Source: Pleionea sp. CnH1-48 (GTDB lineage Bacteria; Pseudomonadota; Gammaproteobacteria; Enterobacterales; Kangiellaceae). Taken from it: a DNA stretch of 64,000 bases. Each line of letters begins with the position of its first letter. Position 1 is the first letter of the stretch. Below, in pieces: positions 45,553 to 55,000 of the stretch. The notes under the pieces are model-generated. The model saw nothing but the letters and a program-made list of their open reading frames with translations, had not been told where the DNA came from and did no database searches. Position numbers and translations under genes: made by a program. The stretch is from positions 124,001 to 188,000 of the forward strand of contig NZ_JAMXSB010000012.1 of assembly GCF_024124665.1 (NCBI RefSeq). Reading direction: 5' to 3'.

Positions 45553-46134
45553 CTAACCACCTTTACCTCGACTAACGCCAATACTTGGGTCTTGTGACAC
45601 ATGAACGGTTGTCGTTTTTTTCTTCTTATCTTCACATGCTGCCACATAACGAAAACCTATATCGACATAATTTGCCTTCTTCTTAGTAGAGCCTGTATCT
45701 CCTACATGAAAAACCGTAATGGTGAGTTGTTTACGTGAATCACTCAGCTCTGTAGTGATTTCAAAAACATTATGATTAACCCAGTTGGTAAATACGATGC
45801 CTTTATCAATGAATACCCAGTCTTCATCATCATTGTTGCCATCCAAAGAAACAACTAATACGGCCTTTTGAAGCTTCTCCAGATATTCAGTACCTTGGTA
45901 AGCCGCTGAGAAAAACAACTTTAATGTGCCATCCACTTTGTTGCGATTATTACTTTCGTCATAAATCTCTGTCACCCAAGGCTGCTCTTTCTCTGGGGTT
46001 ACTGACAAATAACTGACCGCAACAACCGATGGCACATCGGATAAGAAGTTTTTGCTTAAAGCACAAGGAATGCCAATAGTAAACTCTTCACCATCCTGAT
46101 CCTTTGCTTCGGGTTTGATCGATAGTATTTTCAT
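45553..46134 (-). CDS. Hypothetical beta-rich protein, 193 residues
   Basis: Start ATG 46134 (MKILSIKPEAKDQDGEEF) has AAAGGAGAGG just upstream; the frame reaches 46173 without support. No signal peptide or membrane helix is visible. The composition and alternating hydrophobic pattern (AVLVVSLDGNNDDEDWVFIDKGIVFTNWV) suggest a beta-sandwich. It ends in a Lys-rich stretch and Gly-Lys-Gly-Gly. I recognise no family. It is the last of four minus-strand genes that share strong ribosome-binding sites and lie beside the FHA/kinase pair. Confidence 0.7.
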   Translation of the reverse strand: MKILSIKPEAKDQDGEEFTIGIPCALSKNFLSDVPSVVAVSYLSVTPEKEQPWVTEIYDESNNRNKVDGTLKLFFSAAYQGTEYLEKLQKAVLVVSLDGNNDDEDWVFIDKGIVFTNWVNHNVFEITTELSDSRKQLTITVFHVGDTGSTKKKANYVDIGFRYVAACEDKKKKTTTVHVSQDPSIGVSRGKGG

Positions 46135-46259
46135 GTTTCCTCTCCTTTGGGTATAGTTAATACGAATTACCACTCGTCTTCAGTTTAACGCTTCTCTCGT
46201 AGTGTTGTTCAGGTAATGCCTCCTTTATCACGTTTTCAGATATACTTTTATTACAGAAG

Positions 46260-46715
46260 CTAATCCTTCTCTGATACCTTTGTTTTGTAAGCCGTACGAC
46301 GACAGCTTCCTGGAGCACCAGTGTTTTCGGGAAACTCCGTAATCACATTGCCACTTCGAGTACTCTCAATAATTAGCCGACCACATAACTCTCCATGAGT
46401 GCCGATAGCCACACCCAGGTTTGCGTCGTAGCGAACACGGCCATCGGATTGAACACTTCGGACTTTATTGGGAGCATGTTGAATCATCCCGCATAATCGT
46501 TGCATACCCTCACGAGTACAGTACTCAGCTAATAGTTGGCTTCCACCACCTACAGAGCAATGGCGCAGCAGAATGTGATTAAAGGAAGCTTCAGTAATGT
46601 AACAAGCCGGATCGCCTAACTCGCTAACCGACTTTACACTTTGGTGCGAACACCCAGTAACAACAAGCAAAACAAGGCAACAACTAATCAATGAACTCCG
46701 TAGTATTACTTTCAT
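46260..46715 (-). CDS. Lipoprotein with a possible BECR/EndoU-like RNase-toxin fold
   Basis: 151 residues with a lipoprotein signal peptide ending VVTGC. After it, ITEASFNHILLRHC, a helical segment (LAEYCTREGMQRLCGMIQHAP), VRYDANLGVAIG, CGRLIIESTRSGNVITEFPENTG. The order H-x-x-x-R-H, then a G-R strand and a terminal ITEFP resembles the C-terminal toxin domains of the EndoU/Barnase-like (BECR) superfamily, where these His and Arg residues are catalytic. This is pattern recognition only, not a domain hit. Six cysteines suggest periplasmic disulphides. Being a lipoprotein, it would have to act outside the cytoplasm or be delivered elsewhere. It could equally be a fold relative without activity. 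It follows the tail-collar-like gene by 14 bases. Confidence 0.6.
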   Translation of the reverse strand: MKVILRSSLISCCLVLLVVTGCSHQSVKSVSELGDPACYITEASFNHILLRHCSVGGGSQLLAEYCTREGMQRLCGMIQHAPNKVRSVQSDGRVRYDANLGVAIGTHGELCGRLIIESTRSGNVITEFPENTGAPGSCRRTAYKTKVSEKD

Positions 46716-46729
46716 TATCCTCTCCTTAT

Positions 46730-47308
46730 TCAGCGATATTTAATAATGTAATTAACTGCAATATTTCTAGGACGGGTTTCACTGCTGCTTTTGGCGGGAT
46801 CAGTAGGAATACCCGTTTGTTCATCGGATGATGCCTGCCCAGCCGCATTACCGGAATTTGATGTAGCCGATAGTGTGACTGACTTATAGGTATGGGTATG
46901 AGACTCCAGTGCATCACATTGATAAGAGCCGATCCCCTCTGCCACACCTTCTCCAGTTGGAGCCATGCGTTTTGCCGCGTCAGGATCCATGCCAGAGCCA
47001 GCATCAACACCTCGCAAAAATAACCCTCGGTAATCAGGAATAAGAAAGTCATCGTCTTTACGGCCATAGAGGTATCCCAGAACAGCAAATAGCTCGGGGT
47101 AACTGTGAGGGCTTAACGCTCTGCCATCACAAAGCATCCATCCTTCTGCTTCCAAAATATTAAGGGGCACCTCATCATTACGCTTAGCAGCCGCTGCGTC
47201 TTTCGAAGTGCAGCATGAGTTCTTCCAGATGTTGTTGGCATCTTTTGATACGGGGTCCGTTTGCCCGGCAAATGCAACAACACTTCCAGTCATAAGAGCA
47301 GAGTACAC
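46730..47308 (-). CDS. Phage tail-collar domain protein
   Basis: 192 residues from a GTG at 47308, chosen for AAGGAG 6 bases upstream; the product then reaches MTGSVVAFAGQ, the usual opening of microcystin-dependent or tail-collar proteins. The core shows the family signature: GWMLCDGRALSPHSYPELFAVLGYLYG, FLIPDYRGLFLRGVDAGSGMDPDA, GSYQCDALESHTH and ETRPRNIAVNYIIKY. Such proteins form trimeric tail-fibre parts in phages or secreted collars in non-phage loci. A CC pair (NSCCTS) is unusual. No other phage gene is near, so it is more likely a domesticated protein than a prophage remnant. Confidence 0.85.
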   Translation of the reverse strand: MYSALMTGSVVAFAGQTDPVSKDANNIWKNSCCTSKDAAAAKRNDEVPLNILEAEGWMLCDGRALSPHSYPELFAVLGYLYGRKDDDFLIPDYRGLFLRGVDAGSGMDPDAAKRMAPTGEGVAEGIGSYQCDALESHTHTYKSVTLSATSNSGNAAGQASSDEQTGIPTDPAKSSSETRPRNIAVNYIIKYR

Positions 47309-47376
47309 AACAAACTCCTTAGAATCTGGCAGCCTCAAGTAATATCGAAGCTACCAGCTATTCCTTTAGTTAATGA

Positions 47377-48036
47377 TCAGGCCGCTTTCACTCGACGCGA
47401 CTTCAAAGCATTTGCTTCTGCAAGAGTAATAGGAGCCTCCCATGAATTATCAGCATTTAAGGTTGTTGTTAGCGCATACACACCAACAGGAAACTCAAGC
47501 TTAAGCGGATTATTAATGGTACTCACATCGATCACTTCTCCTTCTTCATAGTTCCCATAAGCAAGGTAATACGAAGGACGCGGGGAGAAGGTAAGATTTT
47601 GATTGGGTTTAGCCTGGGTTGCATATACGGTACTACCCGACATGGTCATACCGACAGAAGCTTGTGAGTTAACAGGAATTCTTCCGGTTTCTTCCAGGTA
47701 GAAGCGGTTTTTATCAACGCCTTGAGAGTAGTCATCAAAAAAATACGCTTTGTTGTAGTCCAGTGTTACTTTATTTTTTTCTGGCGTCGGTGAGTAAGTT
47801 TCTGAAGCCTGAAATGAAATACCGGGTTTCAACTCACCGGTTTCTGCCCAAGAGAATCCCCAATCAACGGTCCAGGTAAACTTCACCTTAGAAGTAGGGC
47901 TGGGATTAGAGTACTTAGAAAACCAGGCAAGAGACAGTGCATTCGGGTCCCATGCTGTAGGATCATCCTGATACACCATTAAGTATGCAGAGGTACTCGC
48001 CTGATTATTAACAGTAACAGAATATTGATAAGCCAT
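47377..48036 (-). CDS. RhiA-like protein
   Basis: 219 residues with AAAGGAG 7 bases before the ATG. YSVTVNNQASTSAYLMVYQDDP, LSLAWFSKYSNP, KFTWTVDWGFSWAETGELKPG, VGMTMSGSTVYATQAKPNQNLTFSPRPSYYLAYGNY and TTLNADNSWEA match what I recall of the RhiA family, named for a Rhizobium leguminosarum rhizosphere-expressed protein of unknown function. It looks like an all-beta protein with no signal peptide. It is the first of four minus-strand genes (RhiA-like, tail-collar-like, lipoprotein, unknown). The 186 bases upstream should hold the promoter. Confidence 0.75.
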   Translation of the reverse strand: MAYQYSVTVNNQASTSAYLMVYQDDPTAWDPNALSLAWFSKYSNPSPTSKVKFTWTVDWGFSWAETGELKPGISFQASETYSPTPEKNKVTLDYNKAYFFDDYSQGVDKNRFYLEETGRIPVNSQASVGMTMSGSTVYATQAKPNQNLTFSPRPSYYLAYGNYEEGEVIDVSTINNPLKLEFPVGVYALTTTLNADNSWEAPITLAEANALKSRRVKAA

Positions 48037-48221
48037 AATGTTTCTCCTTTAACGAATGATTTAGTGATGTGCTTGAGCAACACTTTTGTTCCAGTTGTGT
48101 TGTTTTCTCTAGCAAGGAAAAGTATAAAAAAGGAGAAATCAGAAAAATATTACGGCATATTACACCAAGGTCTTCGACAGCTATTGTTATAAAAAGTAAT
48201 TTTCATATTCTATAAAAAGCA

Positions 48222-49541
48222 CTAGCTTTCCATCATATAGACAACTTTATTCTTTCCTGACTGTTTCGCAGAATAGAGAGCTTCATCAGCCTTTTTGATA
48301 AACTCTTTGATATCGCATATTTCACCAAAAGACTCGCAGGAAGCAACACCCTGACTGACCGTAAGGCTCAAGTTTATGTTACTGAAAGTGTGCTGTTCTA
48401 TGGCAACTCTTAAACGCTCAGCCATATCAAGAGCCCCTTGTTTTCCAAGGTGACTTAATACAATAGCGAACTCTTCTCCGCCATAACGAGCAATGTAGTC
48501 CTCAGAAGACCGAATTGACTGCTTCAAAATTCTGGCTACTTCAACTAAACATTCGTCACCGATATCATGTCCATGATTGTCATTAACGCCCTTGAAATTA
48601 TCGATATCTAGAATAATAAGAGAAAGCACCTTGTCTTGATGACTCTCATCTATCCAGGCAATATTTAGGAATTCATCAAAGGCACGTCGATTGGGGATCT
48701 TTGTGAGGAAATCCATTCGAGATTCTTTTTTGAGAGTTCGCGTTCGACTCTCAAGTTCTTTTTCTATTGTTAATGGTATTGACCGAATCTTTACAATGGT
48801 CAGTATCAGCAATGCAAAACTCACCAGAGAAAGGAGGCTGAAAATTATATAGGCCTTCTCGGCCATATCTTGAACCTGACTCCCTTTAACTGACAATGGG
48901 AAGCTGATATCTAACACCCCTCGAACATCTCCTACCTGCCAATCTTTTTTTGGGCTGTCCGGATGAGAGTTATGGCAATCAACACAGCTTTCTTCCATTA
49001 TGATGGCCTGAGCGAAACGATACACCTTCATCCCATCAATGTGGTCCCAATCTGAGAAATTATCAGTGGGATTCGCCGTTAGATATTGAATTGCTGAAGC
49101 TTCAAATTGATCTTTAGGTCCACCAGTGAGTTGTCGATTAGCAAAAGGATAATTGCTAAACATACGAACAATCGTAGTGTCATATTTACTGGTTATCTCA
49201 TCACCGATTTCTATTGCGAAAGTAGCTGGGTTAGGTACTCGATCTGATAGATTTTTATGATCGGCCCCTACACTGAGAGCATCTGTTCGGTTGACCTTCT
49301 GAATTACATTTTTACTGTAGAGAACTCGCGAAGTATTGAGTGTATCAGCAAGTACTTTTGCATTATTTTCTGCGATCTGCTCTATGGTTCTAAGGCTGAA
49401 CTTATGGATGGCAAAGAGAGAAACGAAAGTCATCAAAGTAAATAATATCGATAACAGTAGAATCAGCTTTGCTTGTCTCATTGGAATCTCTAGCAGGTGG
49501 TTTACAAGAGGAGTGAATAACGGATTAAGACTCAACCTCAT
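48222..49541 (-). CDS. Diguanylate cyclase with periplasmic heme-c (Tll0287/DUF3365-like) sensor
   Basis: 439 residues: membrane helix 1 (about 25-47), a periplasmic DUF3365-like domain with a c-type heme motif CVDCH at 186-190, membrane helix 2 (about 230-251), and a GGDEF domain (about 275-437) with active GGEEF at 354-358 and LDIDNFKGVND. The inhibitory RxxD site is not conserved (SSED), so product inhibition may be absent. By family it makes c-di-GMP in response to a heme-detected signal such as redox state or a gas. An alternative start is the ATG at 49481. The MshE ATPase in this window is a plausible c-di-GMP target. Confidence 0.9.
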   Translation of the reverse strand: MRLSLNPLFTPLVNHLLEIPMRQAKLILLLSILFTLMTFVSLFAIHKFSLRTIEQIAENNAKVLADTLNTSRVLYSKNVIQKVNRTDALSVGADHKNLSDRVPNPATFAIEIGDEITSKYDTTIVRMFSNYPFANRQLTGGPKDQFEASAIQYLTANPTDNFSDWDHIDGMKVYRFAQAIIMEESCVDCHNSHPDSPKKDWQVGDVRGVLDISFPLSVKGSQVQDMAEKAYIIFSLLSLVSFALLILTIVKIRSIPLTIEKELESRTRTLKKESRMDFLTKIPNRRAFDEFLNIAWIDESHQDKVLSLIILDIDNFKGVNDNHGHDIGDECLVEVARILKQSIRSSEDYIARYGGEEFAIVLSHLGKQGALDMAERLRVAIEQHTFSNINLSLTVSQGVASCESFGEICDIKEFIKKADEALYSAKQSGKNKVVYMMES

Positions 49542-49632
49542 TAAGGATAGAATAAGGAATGTAAGATATAAAGAAACGTGTCGTAAAGATGATGAAGGGC
49601 GGCTCCAACAAGCCCTTCACCAGATTGAGCGA

Positions 49633-50361
49633 TTAGCTGCCACAACCTCCACCACATCCAGACGAGCAGCCACTACCGCATCCATCTCCTCCGCCACCAC
49701 CACTACCGCCTGAGCCGGGTGGACCTAAATGTTTAGATAACCATCGGATAACAATAAAAAGCACCCAAGCGATAGCAATCGCTTTTAGCCAGAAAAGTAA
49801 ATCTTGATATCCCTCTCCACCTTCCACACTGCAAGCCGATAGTAAAAGAGCAAAAGGCAATATCAAAGTACCGGTAAATACCTTTGTTTTCGAAACCAAC
49901 CATGACTCGGCAGTATTGACTCGGACAAATCGTCCTGCATTTTTGAAACGAGAAGTCACATCAGGCCAAACATCTCGCGGCGCTGCGCCAAACTCTTTTT
50001 CATAATCGTCTAATGTGGCTTGATATTGCTGTTCAAACTTAGAGTCTTCCGCAGTTCCTCCTTCCGTAGGATTATGATGTATCGCTTTACCAACAACCTC
50101 TTCACATAACTCATTCCAATAAGATTGAGTGTAACAAAGATGCAAATGCCAAACTTGATCGACAGCATCCGAAGGCGTTTGTGATCGTCCTGTTACTGCC
50201 ACTAAATAGATAAACTTCTTATATTCCAGAATTGCTTTTTCGCTAAATGATAAGGACCAATTATTTTCTCTAGCCAGTCTTCGTGCAAAAGATAACTGAG
50301 CTTCTTGTGATCCAATCGAAAAGTCTTCCAATCGTTGCCATAGAGATACTTGTGACGGCAT
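49633..50361 (-). CDS. Glycine-rich-domain (DUF1399-like) membrane protein
   Basis: 242 residues from ATG 50361 (GGAGG 8 bases upstream). The N-terminal half contains TPSDAVDQVWHLHLCYTQSYWNELC, the signature of glycine-rich-domain-containing proteins, in which the D-x-x-W-H-x-H core is conserved. Two hydrophobic segments (TGTLILPFALLLSACS and LKAIAIAWVLFIVIRWL) follow. The tail is almost only Gly, Ser and Cys, with regularly spaced cysteines (CGSGCSSGCGGGCGS), as in many secreted or metal-binding tails. Function is unknown. Minus strand, downstream of nothing obvious; single gene. Confidence 0.8.
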   Translation of the reverse strand: MPSQVSLWQRLEDFSIGSQEAQLSFARRLARENNWSLSFSEKAILEYKKFIYLVAVTGRSQTPSDAVDQVWHLHLCYTQSYWNELCEEVVGKAIHHNPTEGGTAEDSKFEQQYQATLDDYEKEFGAAPRDVWPDVTSRFKNAGRFVRVNTAESWLVSKTKVFTGTLILPFALLLSACSVEGGEGYQDLLFWLKAIAIAWVLFIVIRWLSKHLGPPGSGGSGGGGGDGCGSGCSSGCGGGCGS

Positions 50362-50815
50362 AACAATATCCTCCATTTAAACGTAAAATAAATCTTACTT
50401 TCTCGTTACGAAAGAAGCAGGAGATTTAATCATAATCCATTATCTAAATCTCACTAACGTTATTCAGGCTATGAGATAGCGAAACGTAAGTCAAGGCAAA
50501 GCCTTGTAAAAAGTTATAATGATTTACTTTATTATATCGTAAGGCCATATAAATAAGGGAATTTAACAGAAGCAAATACTTACTTAATATTTAAGAAAGA
50601 TTGAAAAATGCTATTTTAATCCATTCCCTCTTTGAGTATCCTAATCTATACTCACTACTAATAGGTTAATAAAGTCGTCATAATATTCGACAAGACGCAG
50701 GGATATTAAAACACGGTTTGAGAATGTTGGACGTAGCTTGATCAACTCATTAGTTCAATCAAAGGATGACTGATATTTTTCTATCTGCCTGAATTGCTCT
50801 ACGATAGGACGGTTT
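50362..50815. other. Gene-free gap between the glycine-rich protein and the RND operon
   Basis: 454 AT-rich bases between divergent genes, so it must hold both promoters. Two weak inverted repeats are visible: CAAGGC/GCCTTG (50492-50506) and an imperfect TTGATCAACT ... AGTTCAATCAA (50738-50762), about 55 bases before the RND adaptor start, which could be an operator. No open frame with a ribosome-binding site is present. Confidence 0.6.
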
Positions 50816-52006
50816 ATGCAAACAATCATTAGCGATAAAAAAAAACAAAGAACGACATTACTCTTTATAGCGCTATGTCTAAGTTCAACGTTATTTGCTC
50901 AACAACCGGTCAATGTAGAAGAAGTCACTATGCAAGTGTCTTCACCTACTCATCGATTCTCCGGTACGCTACGAGCAGCCGCAACCTCTAACTTATCAGC
51001 CAGCGATGCCAGTCGTCTGGAAGCTCTCTACGTTAACGAAGGAGAGAAAGTTAGAAAAAATCAAATCATTGCAAAACTGGACGACCGCAGACTGACGGCT
51101 TCATATCAACAGCAAGATTCATCGGTAAAAAATTTACAGGCCATCGTCGCGCAACGTCAGGCAGAACTGAATAACGCACAAGCCGATTACGATGCCTTTG
51201 TTGTTTCGCAAAAAGGCAATGCTGTATCAAAACGAGAACTTAGAAATACTCAAACTCAGTTAGCTGCAGCAGAAGCTGCCTTGTTAGCAGCAACACACCA
51301 ACTGCAAGCAGGAAAAAGTCTTTTACAGCACCTCAAAGTCCAACTGGAAGACACAGAAATAAAAGCACCCTATAACGGTATTATCACTCAACAACTCGCA
51401 TTTCCCGGCGAATGGGTACAACCTGGAGACACCATACTAACACTGGTTTCAAGTGACCAGATGGAAGCTTGGTTAGAAATACCAGAACGTCTGGCACACC
51501 ACTTTATGGGTAACTCTATCGCCCCCATTACCGTCGATATTAATTCCCAACGCTTAACAGCTTCCCAAGCCCATGTCATTTCACAAGTCGCACAAGATTC
51601 GCGAACCTTCTTTTTAATTGCTCAACTGGATCAGTCTCCAGACACATTATTTTCGGGCATGTCGGTACATGGTTGGGTAGAACTGGGAGAAAAAACAGAA
51701 CACCTGATGGTTCACAAAGACGCCATCATAAAAAATCACAACGGCACCTTATTGTATAAAGTCATTCCTTCGACTGATCCTGAATCCAAAACGATTTACA
51801 TCACCCAGGCTATTCCTATTCAGGAGCTTTTTGTGAATGGCGACTATGTTGCAGTCAACTCACATAACCAGTTGCAAGAAGGCGATCAAATCGTTGTTGA
51901 AGGTAATCGCCGTCTCATGCCAGGCGCTCAGGTTCAAATTAACACACCACCAGATCAAAGCCATATTTCATTAAAATCGAAAAATAAAGAAGACATTGGA
52001 AGTTAA
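50816..52006 (+). CDS. RND efflux periplasmic adaptor (membrane fusion protein)
   Basis: 396 residues, AGGA 6 bases before the ATG. Signal peptide ending LSSTLFAQQ. Biotinyl-lipoyl-like hairpin halves: LEALYVNEGEKVRKNQIIAKLDDRRL and, after a coiled coil (about 95-175), IKAPYNGIITQQLAFPGEWVQPGD. A beta-barrel domain and a membrane-proximal domain with GDYVAVNSHNQLQEGDQIVVEGNRRL follow. It bridges the inner-membrane RND pump to an outer-membrane channel; no tolC-like gene is in the operon. The pump gene begins 3 bases downstream. Confidence 0.92.
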   Translation: MQTIISDKKKQRTTLLFIALCLSSTLFAQQPVNVEEVTMQVSSPTHRFSGTLRAAATSNLSASDASRLEALYVNEGEKVRKNQIIAKLDDRRLTASYQQQDSSVKNLQAIVAQRQAELNNAQADYDAFVVSQKGNAVSKRELRNTQTQLAAAEAALLAATHQLQAGKSLLQHLKVQLEDTEIKAPYNGIITQQLAFPGEWVQPGDTILTLVSSDQMEAWLEIPERLAHHFMGNSIAPITVDINSQRLTASQAHVISQVAQDSRTFFLIAQLDQSPDTLFSGMSVHGWVELGEKTEHLMVHKDAIIKNHNGTLLYKVIPSTDPESKTIYITQAIPIQELFVNGDYVAVNSHNQLQEGDQIVVEGNRRLMPGAQVQINTPPDQSHISLKSKNKEDIGS

Positions 52007-52009
52007 GTT

Positions 52010-55000
52010 ATGAAGCTCGTTGCCAGTGCTGTTAAATACCCTGTTACGGTTACCGTTGGCATTATTATTTCTATCATGACAGGCATACTTGCCTTCACCC
52101 GTGTTCCCGTACAGATGACACCTAATGTTGACTCCGTTGTGATCAGCATCAATACCTTTTGGGAGAATGCAACTCCCTTGCAAATAGAGTCCGACATTAT
52201 TACCGAGCAAGAACGTGTACTCGGTGATGTGGCTCGCTTGGTATCAATAACCAGCTCCAGTCAGGCAGGCAGTGGCAACCTGCGCCTTGAGTTTGAAAAT
52301 GGCACCGATATCAATCATGCACTTCAGCAAGTGTTGCAAAAACTTGATGAAGTACCCAGTTATCCAGAAGGTGTGTTACAGCCAGTTGTTGAGCCTAATG
52401 ATCCTGAGCGTGTTAATTATATTTCCTGGGTTGGACTGGCTTCCACGGATCCTTCATTTGATCCCACCAAGCTATATAACTTTATGGAACGACGTCTGCA
52501 CCCTAGACTGGAACGAATAAAAGGAGTATCAAAGGTTCAAATATTTGGAGCCAGTGAACGGGAGTTACAAATACAGGTTGATGCCACAACCATGGCAAAC
52601 TACGGTATCACCTATAGCGAGCTTGCTACTACACTAAGAGCGAATAACCAAACCTTCTCAGGTGGTCAACTTCCCGATGGCAAAAGCAACATACGAGTGC
52701 GCACTGTTGGCCGTTTTCATGATATCGATACGCTGCGCAATATGGCGATTAAGCGCACTTCATCAGGCACCATCTACTTAAAAGATTTCGCCGAAATAAA
52801 ACTCGCTTACAAAGAAAGAACGGACTGGGTGAGAGCTCGCAGTTTGCTCATGCCATTTTTCAGTTTTCAACTTCAATACGGCGCGAATGTGATACAAACC
52901 ATGGCCTCCATTGATGCCGAAATAGCCGAGCTAAATAAAGAAGGCGGGCTATTACATCAAAAGGCTCAGCAGCTGGGAATCGATGGCACTTTAGAACTGG
53001 TAAAAACCTATGACTCTTCTATCTATGTCAATAACGCTATTGATCTGGTAGAGAACAATATTGTCATCGGAGGCATTCTAGCAACGCTGACATTACTGCT
53101 TTTTTTGCGTTCACTCAGCACTATCGGTGTTATCGCTATTGCAATACCAATTTCGGTAATAGCCTCTGTTGTGGTTCTGGTAGCACTCGGTCGTTCAATC
53201 AATATTGTTTCATTAGCAGGTATGGCATTTGCTGTCGGTATGGTAATAGATAATGCCATCGTAGTTATCGAAAATATCTATCGCCACCTTGAAATGGGAA
53301 AGCCTTCTCTAAAAGCTGCGGTAGAAGGTACACAAGAAGTTTCTGGAGCCGTATTAGCGTCTACCATGACGACGCTGGTGGTTTTTGTTCCCGTATTATT
53401 CATTCAAGATAGTGCAGGCCAATTATTCAAAGATATTGCCTTGGCCATCATGGCAGCGGTAGGGATCAGCTTTATTGTTTCGGTGATTGTTATGCCAACG
53501 GTTGCGGCCAAATTGTTAACCAAAAAACCTGCATCATCATCGCAACCCTGGTTATTTAAGCTTGAACAATTTATCAATCAACTGCCACAAAAAGTGTCTG
53601 CCATTGTTCAAAAACTGATTAAGACCGGAATAAGAAAAGCCACAGTAATAATTGTTTTTTTTACGGTCACCTTCAGCGGAATAGCCTGGCTTGCTCCCCC
53701 CATGGACTATTTACCTAAAGGGAACTTTAACGCAGCCATTGGTATTTTAATTCCACCACCCGGATATAATATTGACCAGCTTTACAATATTGGACGGCGG
53801 ATTGAACAAAAGTTAAAACCTGCATGGCAACAAAGTTCACAAAAATTTGCCGCAGAATCACAACTACCTCAACTCCCAGATTCCACACCATCACCAATCA
53901 TCATGGTGGATGGCAAAGCCGTTCCAGCACCGGCCATCGATCAGTACTTCCTGGTTGCCTGGAGTGGTCAAATGATTCAATTTGCCATGCCAAAAGATGA
54001 TCGCCTAACCGTTGATTTGGTAGATTACCTTAATCAATCAGCCGCTCAGGCACAAATACCCGATGTCATCAGTTTTGCTTTTCAATTTCCTCTATTTAAC
54101 ACAGGCGGTAGTACGGGTTCTGCCATCAGTATTAATCTAATGGGTGATGATCTCAATGTCGTCAATCAAAGTGCATCGGCTTTGATGTTTAAATTAATGG
54201 AAGAATATTCACCTTATAGCGTGGTGCCAGATCCTGCCAATTTCTTGTTACCAACCCCCGAACTAAAACTGATCCCCGACGACGAACGTTTACAGATGAT
54301 GAATATGAGTCGACAGGATTTAGGACTCGCCACTGCCGCCAATGGCGACGGTATCATTTTGGTCCGAGCTTTCGAACTGGATGGTATTTTGAATGATGTA
54401 AAAGTACTGTCGAAAGATGCCATTAGTGCTAATCCGATTAATGCACTGATGCAATCCCCTTTAGCAACACCAAGCGGACGCGTTATTGATATTCAGAATG
54501 TCGCGGAGATATCACGACAACAAACTTCAGAAAAAATTCGTCACGTGGATCGCCTACGCGCCGTCACTTTGCAATTCACACCGCCACCGGGGCTTCCACT
54601 TGAACAGGCGATTGAGCATATCGACAGCCTTGAACAAGAACTACGTGCCAACCAAAGCATTAACAACAGCGTTGAAGTAAACCTCTCTGGCTCAGCGGGT
54701 AAGTTAAAAGATATTCAACGCGCTTTAATGGGAGATGGTAGTTTTGGTGGGACAATTTCCAGTTCTTTATTTTTAGCGTTAGCAATCATTTATCTGGTAA
54801 TGGTGGTGTTGTTTCAAAACTGGTTTTATCCCATGGTTATTATGGTAACCGTACCGCTAGCAACCTTTGGGGGCTTCGCCGGATTATCCTGGGTGCATGC
54901 CGCCAGCGTCGCGGATCGTTATCAACCGATACAGAATCTGGATGTTCTGACCATACTGGGCTTTGTTATTCTTGCTGGTGTAGTAGTTAACAATGCCATC

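Noticed and set aside
46730-48036. Prophage remnant suggested by the tail-collar domain
   Set aside because: No integrase, capsid, terminase, tail tube or attachment repeats are present. Collar domains also occur in non-phage proteins.
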